Notes: a model not told the origin generated them from the letters alone. A stretch of DNA of 64,000 nt from Hermatobates lingyangjiaoensis (GCA_026182355.1 JAPFBL010000068.1:1178001-1242000); one strand, 5' to 3'; numbered from the stretch's first letter, positions 32,661 through 45,534 are shown. Program-made: numbers and translations.

Positions 32661-34994
32661 ACATCTACATTCCTAACTTATAAGCAGAGCCTTTGATATA
32701 AGGTGGGTTCATTTACTGTGTTGTTACAGTTTTGTTCCTTGTTTTTGGTCATGAATCCAGATAAGACAATAAAAAGTAAGATTTGAAACACGCATTGAAA
32801 TGCATTATTAGTATAGTCGTTAAATGAAATTAAAGTGATAACGGATGGCATCTGATACGTTATCGTACAACTAAATAACTGTAAAATGTTACTTTCCTGG
32901 CTAGAAAAACATTATACAATAAGAATTCTGAATGAATAGTTTAATAATAAACAAAGAAAATTATATGTATTTTTAAAAATTAAACATAAAAAAAGAACTA
33001 CAAATTGTTTAAAATACTATAAAAAATATTACAAGTAATAATTATAAACATAAATAATAATTTTGTTGATATTTTATCATTTATCATATTAGTTATACTA
33101 AACAATGAATTATTTCTCTCTAAGTGGAAAAACTCCATAAATGACTAAAAGATGTGGCAAACAATAGATAAGTCACACTTTTGGGCTCTAAAACAACTCT
33201 TTAAACCTAGAAGTGTGTACGTTGGAAATACTAACTTAAAACTCAGACAAGTGACCTCTGGTTGAAATTAGAAGATATAATTTTGAGAGTAATGCTTCAT
33301 AATTTAATAATTTAAAACTCGTGTATTTTCCATCATGGACTGCCTGTATACGATTGTAGTCAATGAACAATTTCACTTGAAATATACTAAAAATGTAATA
33401 GTTTTTTTTATAATTATATTATTAATTAGTTATAGTTATTTTATAGGAAGTACTGTAAAGTACCTGTTCCATTATGATTTTTTTCCAAAAAAAGGTAGAG
33501 CATATTTTCACTCCTACAAACAATTTATTAACGGAAAATTCCTTTAAAGTTCGGGAACTTTTAGGGTGATTCCACAGTTTTTTTATAACCAATATATATT
33601 TAATTTAAATACCCATACAACCACATACAGAACTATTAGTGAATCTCATTCACTAATTCTGTGAATCTCAAAATGAATGATTCTGTCAAAAGAACAAACC
33701 CATTTTTTTTTTATCGAAAAGTAAAAATCTGGTGTGACACTTCAAACGGCTTTCACTTCTCTAATTATAGACGCTAGATTTGTAAGGGTAGCGCTAGTTG
33801 TAACATAGGACCCCTGTTGGTAATGTGAACTCCTAATAATTTTCAAACAAGTATTCCACCTCGGATTTCTTTCTCAATCTGGATCTAATTAAATATCAAT
33901 GTGTATTTTTAACTATCTTTTTTTTTAAATCCGTATCAATGGAACCAAAAAATCTTTAAGTAATTTCATCACCATTAGAGAAAAGTTATTGAACTTTTAA
34001 CGATCAAGAACAATATCTAGACCCATCGTAAATCCAATATATATTAAATGTCAACTGATAAAAATTACATATCAGTTATGATTACATAAGTAATCATATT
34101 ACTTATTACATAAGTAATAATTACTTATTACATAAGTAAAAAGTAAAATTACATAAGTAATTACATATAATTACTTTTAATTAAAATCAGGTGAATAGAT
34201 TTTTAGCAAAACAAATCTTAAAAAAAGACAATCTTCATATAAAGTATGCCTAGAAAGTGCAATTTTGATACCGAGCTCACAGTTCCATGTATGGGATATG
34301 AGGAATTTAATACAGTTATAAAAGTTAAACAAGAAAATTTTAGTGATTATTATGTTATTCTTTTTTGATATGTTCTGAACATATATACAGAAATACAAAA
34401 TTGTAACGCTTCTTTCACTAGACTAAGGGGACCTCAAAGTGTGTAATTCAGTAGAAAATTAAAATTAAAAATATTGACCAGAATGCAATACCTTCATTTT
34501 TCTGTCTTTTACAGGGAGTAAATGAAGTCATTAACCCTGAGATGCACATCCAAAAGAATCTGTTAATAATAACTAGAAATCGACTAAGCCAGAAAATAAT
34601 AACAAGAGGACTTTAAAAAAAAATTATTAATTAACTATTAATTAGGCAACCAAAAATTAAATTCCATACTTATATAGAGGAAGACCATGAAAAATTTATA
34701 TTAGTACGACATAATGAATTTCTTAATTAAAAAGAATTTTTAATTATGATAGAATATACCACTGGCTGAAATTGAAGGTATGTCAAACATTCCGAGAACC
34801 TTCTTCAACAGTTATCATGAGATGATATTTTTTGGAACATAATGAAAACTTAATTTGCTTTTTGTTCGAGGCGGGGACGGGGTGTCATCAACAGAGCAAG
34901 CACCGTATTGCACCTTGCTCAATAACCCATGTTATTTTTTTTGAGTTATACAGAAGTAGTTAATTTAAAAATAATCAAATATAAAACCATGACT
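32661..34994. other. AT-rich stretch with a cluster of ATTACATAAGTAAT repeats
   Basis: Between 34080 and 34175 the near-palindrome ATTACATAAGTAAT or parts of it recurs about four times, mixed with ATTACTTATTACAT. Nothing else is recognised; small frames at 33335 and 34177 show no domain. Confidence 0.45.
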
Positions 34995-35034
34995 ACCGAA
35001 AAATTGATAAGATCTAATCGTCATCAGATTCGGT
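34995..35034 (-). ncRNA. Decayed hammerhead-like motif with 6-bp helix I
   Basis: Minus strand: ACCGAA, T, CTGATGA, an extra C, helix II GATTAG/CTTATC (one T.T mismatch, loop AT), then AATTTTTCGGT. ACCGAA pairs with TTCGGT. The G of the GAAA box is missing, so it is presumably inactive. Not seen elsewhere in the window. Confidence 0.35.
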
Positions 35035-36302
35035 TCTTGAAATTTCAAAGGTTCTAATAAATAATTGGTTTATAATAAAATATAATGTAATGTTCAAGTT
35101 ATCAGATTTACAGAATTAATTTAATTTTTTTCACATTTAATTTCAAAAAAATCACGCCAAATCTGAGCAATTAATGAGGCAAAAAAGATTGCTGATATGA
35201 AGGCATACGATGTTAGTCTGATGAAGAGGACATACCCTTATGAAGGATTGAGATTACGAAAAAGCAATCCCATCTGTCAAATGAAGAAAACCAATAGAAG
35301 ATCAAATTAAAAAGAAAAACGAATTCCCCATTGCAGTTGGTCATATACAGATAACGGCTAGACGTCTTTTTAAAACTTAAATGAATAAGAAAAAGCACTA
35401 TTTTGCAGTGATGTACAATGGTATCTTCACGTGTTCCCAATAAATAGAAATAACAGCTAGCAAATTCTAGAACTCTTCCTCTAATGTAAATTGAGATAAT
35501 AATACTTGGCCACTGTTCTCAGTGTTTAAATAGCTTTATCGTTTTGGCCCTTAAAGATTAGTATATACAATTATTATAAATTTTTTATTCAATCAAAGGT
35601 GTATACGCCTATCCACATCTATCAAATGAAAGGTACTTGAACGGAAAACTTTGCTTTTGCACATTTTGTCTTCAAAATTAACACCAAATATTTCCTAAAC
35701 CGAAGAACTATCATTAATACATTCATTTGAATACCCAACAAAATACAATATATGAACATTTTTAATGAAAAATGCCCACGTGTTCCACCAAAAATTCTCA
35801 TACGTATTACACAGTTGATATTCTGGCTTGTCTGGTTAATGCCAACTTTAAATATGAAAGCGTTATGCTAGAGGAGACGGAACAAATCATTGCAATACCA
35901 TTTCAGCAAAACAAAGTTATTCCAAGAAATTAAAAAAAAAACACCAAATGCTTGAGTTAGCAAGAATTCAGTAGGTCCAGACTAAAAAGGATCTCTCAAA
36001 GATGTCGATGCCTAGATCAAATAGTGATGGACATCATCTGATCATCATTACGAGAGGCGTCTTTCTAAGGTAATTTTTAATTAAATGAACTGAACCACAC
36101 AGGATGCTGATTACATTGTGTACTAACTAAAAATTACTAATTGTGATTTCATAATACTTTTTATCAGACTTGGCAATTTATAAATTAATCGTACAATCTT
36201 CAGTGGAATGAAATAATCTTCCAGACTAGTACAGAAACAAAACTGAACAAGCCAGATAAATCCTTAAATATTGAATATAATACTGATTAACTGACAACAT
36301 CA
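35035..36302. other. AT-rich non-coding stretch
   Basis: Nothing recognised. Confidence 0.4.
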
Positions 36303-36515
36303 AGGGACTAGGGTAACCCAGAGGCTTGAGTGTTCGCCTCTGGACTGGCAGATACGGGTTCGATTCCTACTATGACCTTGACTTATTTTATCAGGAAGGT
36401 GAAAAAATCTCATTTTCTCCCTTGTACGACATCAGGTACCTGTTAAAATTCTCTAATCTAAATACACTTGAGTTATGCAATACTTAGGACTGCCAATATT
36501 AAATCATTAGTAAGA
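36303..36515 (+). repeat. tRNA-derived SINE copy with near-consensus box B
   Basis: Head GACTAGGGTAACCCAGAGGC..., box A-like TAACCCAGAGG, and box B GGTTCGATTCC at 36357-36367, identical to the general eukaryotic consensus. The body is shortened compared with the copy at 9013: the GACGTTAAACTG region is missing. The tail ACACTTGAGTTATGCAATAC is retained. Best evidence that the head is tRNA-derived. Confidence 0.65.
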
Positions 36516-38620
36516 AGTAATATTCTTTTGAAGAGTCATCGTCAGAGGTGTTACCTTCTAGCAGACCCTAAGTCCCCCTACAAAGTAACATCATCATTAC
36601 AATGCTATAATTTTTAGCAAATATTACAAATCTGATTATCTTTCCAATTCATTTTCATGTAATCTGATAGTAAATAAATGTATAATTTCTATTAATCAAG
36701 GAAGTAGATTTCTAAAATAAAGATAGCAAACTTCAAGTTTTGTTATCTATAATTTAGAAGCAAAAATGCCATTGGTTTATTACATCTGAAAAGCAATTAA
36801 TTAATTACTTTGAAGGGGGAAGGAATAGGGGGTGATTCTCAAGATAACTGGAGAACTAAACAGGTACGATGTAAATAATTATTAAATTAAAGTCGGGGAG
36901 GTTGGGGTGGGGGTGAAATTTATGATCTGATAATGAATCTTGCCGACGTTTTCCTTGAGCAAACTTTCATCCAGATAAGGTTTATTATTTTGTTAAAAGA
37001 TTGATTTACCTTTTAGAGTAAAACAATCTTTTTATTTTAGAGGGAGAAGCACCCTTTTGACGAGAACACTAATGAAACGGTAATTATATTTCTTAACTTA
37101 CTAATATTGTTTTAAAATTACCCAAAGACAAAACATCTTTGTTTTGTATAAGACACCCTGATTGCGCATGCTCACAATTAGTTCAATGTAATTAATTCAC
37201 CTTCATTAGGTTATGTAATAAAACAAACTAACAATACAGAAGTCATAGTTTTAGGAGATAGATTTCACCATAATGATTACAACAACATTTTTATGAATAC
37301 TAATAACATAAAATTGTTTTCAACTTATTTATAAATAGAATATTATTAAAATCAAAACAAAATTACAGTAATAAGATAATGTAAGTAAAAGATAAGATAC
37401 AATCCCATCAGAATAATATTTTGATATTTATATAACATTATAATACTCAACTCTAAATTTAAGTACAAACGAAATGCAAATGGAACTATAAAAAAAAGAA
37501 ACATCAGTTCTTAAAATATTAAATAAGAAATATATTTTTACTTTTGTATGTGGCTGTTTTCAAAGTATCAATTTTTGATCTATCTTTAATTTGTATAAAG
37601 TTTCAACAATTTTTTTCTATTTTTTTTTCTATTTAAGAAACTGCATTTCTTATGTTATTATAGTTTAATGATATTGAACATTAACTAGTTAGAACATGTC
37701 AATCATTTATTGTGTGGTGTTGGTAATCTTCTTCAGGTTACATTAGAATATAAAAGAGTCATACCAAATTGCATTGTTTTTATCAAACTGTTCTATGTAG
37801 ACACTTGGTATTTTCCCTGAAATGGGGAACTCTGATTATAATGAAGGATAGTATTATTATGATATTCAGATTATAATGGAGAAATACAATATTTTTTTTG
37901 TTTTTACAGTGCAACTGTTCCTTTTCGAAAAGCCGAAGGTTATTTATTTTTTAAACAGATGAAAAATATTATTTTACTACGTAACTACTAGAATTAAACA
38001 ATTTATTAGAATATCTAATGCGCTGTTAATGCACTGTCATATGATGAAATATATATTCCATATAAAAGGGACGAGGAATGTTTTTTTCGTGATATCTGAT
38101 TTACCGTTGGGAATTTAATAATAACCTTCTCGCTACTAATATGAGTTCTAAATAATAAAAAAATAAAAACCGGAATACTTATACTGCTCACTGGTCCTAT
38201 TATCAATTAAAGCTGTTGTTTCTGTAGAGGGATTAATAATTAATAATGTGTTGTCAATGGTTGAATTGAAATGGAAAACAACATGTATTCAATACCATGC
38301 ACACGAGTCAGGCGTGATTCTGCATAATTTGATTTGATGGGTTAAATCACCAGTCAGCCATGATTAGCATTAAACAGGTAGCAAACAAAGTGCATTGAAA
38401 CATGGCTTCATCAATACACCAACGTCGCCTTCGGTAAATAACGAAGAAAAGGAAATGCTAACAACGCCCACAACTGCCATTATGTTTTAATACGAACTTA
38501 ATTAAGCATGTCCTTGTAGAAGTATTAAAACAAATACTGAACAAAATATCTCAAATATTACCCTGCACCCTTTTTTTTTGAAACATATTCTTTTTTTAAG
38601 GACACCAATATTAAATAATA
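36516..38620. other. AT-rich non-coding stretch
   Basis: No gene or named repeat recognised. A G-rich patch GGGGAGGTTGGGGTGGGGG lies at about 36894. Confidence 0.4.
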
Positions 38621-38623
38621 TCT

Positions 38624-38850
38624 CATACTGGGGTAAACTAATAGTACAAGGTTTCCAAAAAAAAAAAAATATTTTTTAAATTCAAGCTACGCGTTTCGAA
38701 CACTTTGTGTTCATCGTCAGGTAAACATCCAATGGAAGGGGTGGAGTACTTACAACTGTTCAACATTCACTCGTTCATAACGCATGGTTTGAATTAAAAA
38801 AAAAAAATATTCTGTGTGGAGACCTTGTATTATCTATTAACCCCAGTATG
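38624..38850. mobile_element. Family 2 inverted-repeat element
   Basis: Terminal repeats CATACTGGGG (left) and CCCCAGTATG (right) continue inward as TAATAGTACAAGG and its partner CCTTGTATTATC. The left arm holds a well-formed hammerhead core; the right arm keeps only CATAACGCATGG where CGAAACGCGTAG is expected. Both arms contain A/T-runs. Confidence 0.55.
38688..38720 (-). ncRNA. Hammerhead core, family 2
   Basis: Minus strand: CTGACGA, an extra T, helix II GAACAC/GTGTTC with loop AAA (six perfect pairs), GAAA, helix III A-C/G-T with loop GC, cleavage residue A. The core is complete and helix II strong. Apart from one C-G pair I do not find a convincing helix I nearby. Confidence 0.5.
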
Positions 38851-40862
38851 ATTAAATACAACACAATTACGGATTGTACAACTAGTGAGTTAAATATATC
38901 TGCTACACTAATGCCAATCTTTTGGTAGAATAACTTAAACTAAATATTGATGTGATATTCCTTAAGTTGAACCATTAAAATGAACATTTCCAACCCTATC
39001 AAAACAATATTATTCCAATTGAATGCCATAAAGTGTGAGAGCTACTTGTTATCAGTTTGCCTGAAGAGTAATCATGCATACCCTTCTTCCCTCGACATTT
39101 CAAGCAATAGTATAGAAATGTTGTTCGTGCATATCGTTTGATAACGTTTCACTGTTTTTATGATGATGACAATGCTCATGATTTGCCAGTTGATGTGATG
39201 TTATCAAACTTGTAATTTCACCTAGTTACAAACTTGTAGCCAGGTTATATTTCTTTGTATTTTAATTTCATTTATTTGTTTTGTTCTATTCATTTTCCTT
39301 TCTTCTCACAGTGATAACTTAAGTTTGCACCTGTATCAAGATGAGTCATCACTGGGTCATTTCTTCTACCATTTCCCTGTCATGTGAAATTATCTTTTGT
39401 TATCATTTTCAAAAGTAATGTCACTTGATTTAATATTGTTAGGATTATTTAAAAAGAAAACAGTCAATTGGTAGAAACAAATCATATAAACCTGCTGTGA
39501 TACCATTAGCGAATCATTGTCAGTAGTAAGTCATCACTCAGTGATGTAGACATCCCATTTATATGAATCATACTTGAAAAATAATAAATAAAGTGTCTGG
39601 AGACTTTTTCGACACTCTTCATAATTGAATTGTTGAAAACATGAAATTTATGTGTGACTACTATTTAAAAGTCACTGTCCACTCTTATGTTGTTACATGA
39701 TGTTTATTAAAAGCATGACCTATTTGTACTCTACTGTTTCTGTCACACATACATCCTTCTCAGTCAGGCACACTTGTTATACCATCCTGACATTCAATTT
39801 CCGGTATAACTACTCCGTCATGTCCACTTCCGTAAAATATCTTTTTTTTTGGAGAGGGGTTTTACCATTTCTGTTGAATATTTGGATCATTAATAATATT
39901 AGCAATACGCTTTCAAAGTGTTAAAATATATTTAATATATAACATTTTAATACTAGTGCTTGTGCTTAGTGAAGTGTAGTTTACCTTTAATTAAAATTCG
40001 TGGTTCAAAAGACGAACACTTTCAGAATCTAGAATAGCACTTAATTCGTCATCTTATAAGTGTGAGGGTTGAATAGCAGAAAAGTTGATTACCTTATTGA
40101 ATATTAACTTGTATGCATGTGTGTTGTTAGATCGTCTACCTGAATGTTCTTCGTAGACGTCTGCCACCAGTGGTCAAATGGAGCTTCACTGAAGGATCTT
40201 CTTTAGAGCAAGATTCCTCCAAATTTCTCCAGGTTGTCTATCAAGATAGACTTCCAGATAGGCCAAAAATATTTTTACAAACTTTTATCCCTATGTCAAC
40301 AAATCTTAAAGTAATGAGTTTTCTCATTCTTTAGAAATTATGAAAAAGATGCCCACCACTATCTTCTTATCACATGCATACTCTGAAGACTAACTTTAAT
40401 GTTTTTCAAAGTTTACTACTCAGGTATTATCTCAGGATACATCTCAGCAGCTTAGAATGCTTAGTTTGTCATTTACGCCCAGCAGACCGTCCCTTAGCCA
40501 GGGCGAACGGGGGCGGTGGCCACGCATCGGGGCCCTTAGGGACGACAGTAGTGACCTCAGACAAATGACCTGTTCTCTGGTTAATCTGTCATGCCGGAGG
40601 CAGATTTTATTTTCAGATAAAATTCAAACCTCTAAGCTCTTTTTATTTCTAATGCCCACACAATATAATCCAATATATATATATATTAGTATAGGATGGC
40701 AGCAAGTCTTCTTGATTGACCTACGACAGGATGAAAAAATGTTTTACATTTATTAATTTGTTAGGTCCTGCTAACTTTTATTTATTCTTTAGTTTAATTC
40801 TAAATTGTTTAAACTGTTTTATTGTTTTAAAATTTTAAAATAACCGAATTTTTGAAATGTAA
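38851..40862. other. Non-coding stretch with a GC-rich patch
   Basis: About 40475-40620 is much richer in G+C (CAGGGCGAACGGGGGCGGTG). Two plus-strand frames cross it but share no motif I recognise. Confidence 0.4.
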
Positions 40863-40867
40863 GACTT

Positions 40868-40915
40868 AAATTTCTAACCTGAAGATGACTACTGCATAGC
40901 CGAAAGCTTGTATTT
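40868..40915 (+). ncRNA. Hammerhead-like motif, separate sequence type
   Basis: AAAT, TTCTA, AC, core CTGAAGA (40879-40885), an extra T, helix II GACTA/TAGCC (one A.C mismatch) with loop CTGCA, GAAA, one-pair helix III with loop GC, T, then GT and ATTT. AC/GT and AAAT/ATTT give a helix I with an asymmetric bulge, a form typical of natural hammerheads. Probably slightly decayed. Confidence 0.45.
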
Positions 40916-41099
40916 ATGGATGGTAAGTTATGGTAAATTATTTACCTGTGATGATAGTCTTTCTGTTGTATTAAAACTGTTGATATTTATTAAAATGTTT
41001 CAAAGAAAGTGTCTCAATGTCCTTTGGACAACTTGTCTGGGAATTACCACCTTCTATTCCTAAGAGTCTCAGGTGACAGGAACAGCTTAGTTTGAAAGT

Positions 41100-41340
41100 C
41101 GTAAATGCCGAAGCTGCAGTACATTTCAACAATATATATATACGGTTACTAGCCGTTGCGCTTACAACGTGCTTGGTCTCCCTTTCTCTTTTCTCCTGAA
41201 GACGGATTACCCGAAAATTTGAGTTTGTAAGTGTGTTTCTTTTACTTTCTGTGATACCTATCTTCAATTTTGAACTGTTATTGTGTCCAGTTTGGATCGT
41301 CTTTCCGTTTATAAATATATATATATATATATATGAAAAA
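41100..41340 (+). mobile_element. Family 3 hammerhead element ending in (TA)n
   Basis: Upstream ACAACGTGCTTGGTCTCCC, hammerhead at 41193-41223 (CTC, CTGAAGA, extra C, short GG/CC helix II, GAAA, loop AT, T, T, GAG), downstream TTTGTAAGTGTGTTTCTTTT...GTCCAGTTTGGATCGTC, then (TA)n at about 41316-41333. This is the plus-oriented form of the elements at 6252 and 26527. Confidence 0.5.
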
Positions 41341-41370
41341 GACAACACTTACAAGAAACGAGAAAACTTA

Positions 41371-41411
41371 CTCGATCAATATTTCAAACTAAAGTTCATC
41401 GACAGGAAGAG
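41371..41411 (-). ncRNA. Hammerhead-like motif with a core substitution
   Basis: Minus strand: CTCTTC, CTGTCGA (A to T at the invariant A6), an extra T, helix II GAAC/GTTT with loop TTTA, GAAA, loop TA, T, T, GATCGAG. Helix I can form as TC/GA plus CTC/GAG around a small internal loop. The A6 change should impair catalysis. Its GAAATATTGA links it to the family 4 remnant at 5830-5956. Confidence 0.4.
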
Positions 41412-41526
41412 AGTAGAAGAAGAGGTACGTGGGTTCACGTTCGTGAATTTATCTGTCCTGTTTGGACTGTTTAGTATTTTCGTTTATATATATATATTAT
41501 TTGTTATATTATATGTTTATACATAT

Positions 41527-41713
41527 CAATCATCAAACCACAATAAAAAAAGGGAAAACAAGACTAAGATCTTTCAACCGTAAAAAGCGGTCTTCGTCAC
41601 AGTCAAAAACCCATCTGGAAAAAGAGTAGGGTTTTTGACTCTGACGAAGACCGCTTGTTACGGTTGAATGATCTTAGTCTTGTTTTCCCATTTCATATTG
41701 TGGTTTAATTATG
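41527..41713. mobile_element. Family 1 palindromic element, both ribozymes mutated
   Basis: Arms as at 18215. The minus-strand motif (41562-41604) has GTGACGA in place of CTGACGA, losing invariant C3. The plus-strand motif (41637-41679) has GAAT in place of GAAA. Helix I GACT/AGTC is intact in both. It follows a (TA)n-rich segment (41486-41527), and ATATATAT resumes at 41716. Confidence 0.7.
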
Positions 41714-43030
41714 GATATATATATTATAATTTGTGAGTGGGGTAGGCCCCGCAGTGTTGGAGTTTTCCCGAGCCCCGCAACTTCAAGGGGCGTTCCTGCG
41801 CCCCAGGAAATAGGGTTAATATAAAACATACTTTTTATGTAAACGTGGAAACACAAAGGTTCCATTCTATCAATCGACACCCAATCTTAGGAGCGATGTG
41901 AACGAAGATCCTCCCCCCCCCCCCCCCCCCCCCCCCACTGAAAAGTCCAGGTCACGGAGAAGAACTGAAGATAAGTACCCCTGATATTACAACACGTGTG
42001 ATCTCGTAATATGAAATACTCGTTTGTCCATTCTCTCTTGACATATTTTACGCATAGTCTGAAAACCCACAGATACGAGTAATTCGTACCATACAGTGTT
42101 GTTTTATAAAGTTAAATAAATCAACTAATTCGAAATCAAATCATTCTAAATTTCACTTTTTTTTCTATTTTTAACTTTTACGAAAATTATAAATCAATGA
42201 ATTATATGTACTTGTTTTTTATCTTTGACTTAATTATAGAAGCAGCAGAGCGTTGAAATAGAAGGACAAGCAGGTCAAAGAAGAAAGGAATGTCTTGTAG
42301 AGACGAGGATCATCCCCTAATGGTGGCGTTCTCGTTATCCACACTTATCACGTTTTCCACTCACCCCAGGTAAGCGGCTCATCAATCATCCCCTGATGAA
42401 CCGTCTCCTCCCCACCGTCCACAACTAATAGCCCCTTCAAAACTACCCTTCTTTTTATCGCCCGCTTAAGTGACCAATTTTTATCCAATCTGGTTACATA
42501 CAAATTATTTGTTTACCAAACCATTCATTTTAATGCTTGAGTAATGGACCTCCAAGAGTAAACGATTTGTTTTACAAATCACTCAATTCTTTTCACAGTC
42601 TCTTTTTTTTACATTTATTTAATATATGCCATGTAGTTTTGTTGAATACACCATACATCAATATAGCGAATCGAATCAGTACAAGTGCAAAAGTCCAGTA
42701 ATAACAAAACTTCATACATAGTCCTTTACAACAAGGGTCAACATTTGTAATCTTACTTTTACACTAAATTTGATGAAAGTTATAGTAGTAGGCACTACTA
42801 AATATAACAAATATAAGCAAACTAAAAACTAGTTTGCTTTTATGATTGAATAAACTATTAATCCATCTGTTATAAAATAGATTATTTGATGCCTTCATTT
42901 TTTACAAAAAGAAAGAAGTTCAGAAATGGGTCTATCAATATTCTACAAAAGCAACTGGTGTTTGTAGATTTAAAAATGAAATTATTACTGCACTTTAGAT
43001 CTGGACTTCATTTGATGCGTTTATTGTGAA
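41714..43030. other. Non-coding stretch with a poly-C run
   Basis: About 41737-41810 is G+C-rich (GTAGGCCCCGCAGTGTTGG, GCGTTCCTGCGCCCCAGG), perhaps an old retroposon. An uninterrupted run of 24 C lies at 41913-41936. No gene recognised. Confidence 0.45.
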
Positions 43031-43081
43031 ATAATATATATATATATACAAGAGATCAATAAACACTTGAAATAACAATCA

Positions 43082-43248
43082 ATGATCAAACCACAATATG
43101 AAATGAGAAAAAAAGACATAGATCTTTCAACCGTAACAAGCGGTCTTCGTCAGAGTCAATCAGTTGGATTTTTCACTCTGACGTAAACCGCTTGTTACGG
43201 TTGAAAAATCTTAGTCTTTTTTCCCATTTCATATTGTGGTTTGATCAT
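43082..43248. mobile_element. Family 1 palindromic element in duplication copy 1
   Basis: The minus-strand motif (43115-43157) keeps the whole core; its cleavage residue is A and helix I has one mismatch next to the core. The plus-strand motif (43174-43216) has CTGACGT for CTGACGA and an A.C mismatch in helix III. Preceded by (TA)n at 43035-43048. Confidence 0.65.
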
Positions 43249-45212
43249 ATGTATATTGGTGTACCTAGGGAGCAGACCTTTATTTATGAATGTAATATTG
43301 AATATTATGCCAATTTTTCGTCTTCGATATTTTCCTAATAACTGCCTTTAACTTTTTAATTTCCACTTAACGTATTCAGGGAAGATTATAAAGGAAGTTC
43401 TCCGATATATCTATATTTTGGAATTCTTTTTCTGAACGCTAGTGCCAAGCATAAACTATTAGTCTAACATGCTATTTTTAATCTACGTGGAACAACATTT
43501 AGGTATTTATACAAAAATATACAGCTAACTACTGCTATCATAAGGCAAAAACAATCCGAAAGACTAAAATAACAATACAGAGATTGTAAAGTGAATGATA
43601 TACGCACAAGTGGTTGCATTTAGATTGTCAGTTCGGGTGTTTATCGTACAAGACAACAAACTAACATCTGAGACAAAACTGACTACTGGGGTCCAAGCAG
43701 ATCCTTAGGTTTCAGTAATCTAATTTACTTTCACTCTGCCTTTTAACTCTCACCGGTAATCCAACTTTGTTTTACTCACAAACCAGCTTTACAGTTGAAC
43801 ATCTCTATGCATTGCTTTCCCATTTCTATGTGTTTATCTATGTGTTTCACTGCTCCTAGTGTATATAGCCAATACTAAATAGGACAAACAAATCAGGTTC
43901 AGTCATCTTTCAGATCTAGATCGACTCACATGCCTATGTTTTGATTTATCTTGAACTTTTTTCAGGTAATCTACAAAATAGCGAAGATAAGAAATTATCG
44001 AAATCTGAAACCATAGAGCCATTTTAGAAAATGACATCAGAATTGAGTCGGTTAGACAATGATATCTCGCCTACATGCTTGCAGAAGTAACGATATTTTA
44101 GTGATCAATCCATTATTTAAATCCAATAGTCTATAACTATACTACCAAATATCGTCGCTTTAGATAACAGATCTTCAGTGCACTTAATAAACCATTTTTT
44201 CAACAGATAATACTATTAACAAAGCGAGTTAATAAAACGCATACAAAATGATACGGTTCATTAATTCTTTAAGGTCTAAAACCCAGCTCTACTTGTTAAT
44301 ATTTTTTTAAACCTTAATATCTAGAAATGGGACATACTTTGGAACTCCAAACCTGTTGATAGACAGAATATTCGTTTAAAAATCTGATAAAATGTTTAGA
44401 TGAAACATTTTGGTAAGAATTTTAGTGCCCATGTTTTAATGCGAAGATTATAAAAAGTACCGCAATGATCGTAGTTTAGTCGGCCAGAAGTTTGTGCCAT
44501 ACAACATTTTATGCCTCAGCATAGATGAATAATAATTTACGTGACTTCAGCATAATTGCTTTTTTAGCACCGTAATTCCTCTTCTAACCACACACATTCT
44601 TATATATCTAAAACACCAGATCTTGTAGTTTTTGTTTCGCACATAAATTCAATTAATGAATATGCCTGTAAAGTTTAATCCTTTCACTTCAATATTAGAT
44701 AATTTAAACTATACGTTAGAAAATAGATTAATTAATGTTCATAATAGAAATATATCTGAGAGCATATAACTTAAACTCCCATTAATGAATCAAATTTCAA
44801 AGCATACAAGTGATCAGACATTTAATTAGGACAATTCATTCTTTGCGTAAATAAAAATTTCGATTCACATTCTTTGTTTACAATAATCGTAGAGAACTGT
44901 TTGACAATCACAATTCATATACTATCTAAAGCAACAGATGTTGATCGTTTTGGCAGACAATCAAGATGACGCAAATGTACCATTCTGAATAAGCTTATAG
45001 GCCTTATGTCCGGTTCAAATAAATTCCAGAAGAGTCTCAATTAATACCTCTAAAATAATGGTATTCTAATTTCCATAATCTAATAATCCTAGGGCCTGAG
45101 ACGATCAATATCAGAAGGATCCCACTTTCTAAGGTCCATCTATTCAACGAACACTTTATAGGTACATGTTCTGTAATCTGGGATACACAGATTACTGTGA
45201 ACATTTGACATG
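43082..45212. repeat. Direct duplication, copy 1
   Basis: About 2.1 kb collinear with 45536-47966. It begins with a family 1 hammerhead palindrome (43082-43248), then GGTGTACCTAGGGAGCAGAC and so on. The first ~680 bp is almost identical to copy 2; the rest aligns clearly but with very frequent 1-5 base indels. No coding content recognised. Confidence 0.75.
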
Positions 45213-45261
45213 GAAAGTAACTATTTCTATTAAACCAGGTGGTTTGATATTCCGAACCACT

Positions 45262-45534
45262 CTAGACCTGCCTCAACATTGCTGGTCGCCATGCATGGTC
45301 AAAAGCGCCCCTAATGTCGATAAATAGACCCACTACATATTTAGTCTCTGCAGACATGACCAGGCTTCTAAGTCTCCACAGGGCGTCGTCAGTGGACTTG
45401 CCACTCATTGATCCGAACTGACAGCCGCTCTCAACTGTTTGCAAACAGGCTGTCAGCGAGCCGAGCATCAACGTCTCTAGGCACTTACCCATACAGGGCA
45501 ACAAGCATATAGGTCTGTATGACGACGCCCTGGC
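45262..45534 (-). pseudogene. LINE reverse-transcriptase fragment (R1/Jockey-like)
   Basis: The minus-strand reading frame gives SYRPICLLPCMGKCLETLML, then a QFGSMSGKSTDDA block and YVVGLFIDIRGAFDHAW. These match the order of fingers/palm motifs in non-LTR reverse transcriptases: the (S)YRPI(C/S)LLP block, the QFGF-x-x-GKST-x-DA block, and motif A with the first catalytic Asp (FIDI-x-x-AFD). The CLLP and GAFD-x-(A/V)W wording recalls R1-clade elements. Only about 90 residues remain; motif B and the YADD box are missing. The frame stops at 45262, and upstream it runs directly into a hammerhead palindrome at 45536, so the fragment is truncated on both sides. Confidence 0.8.
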
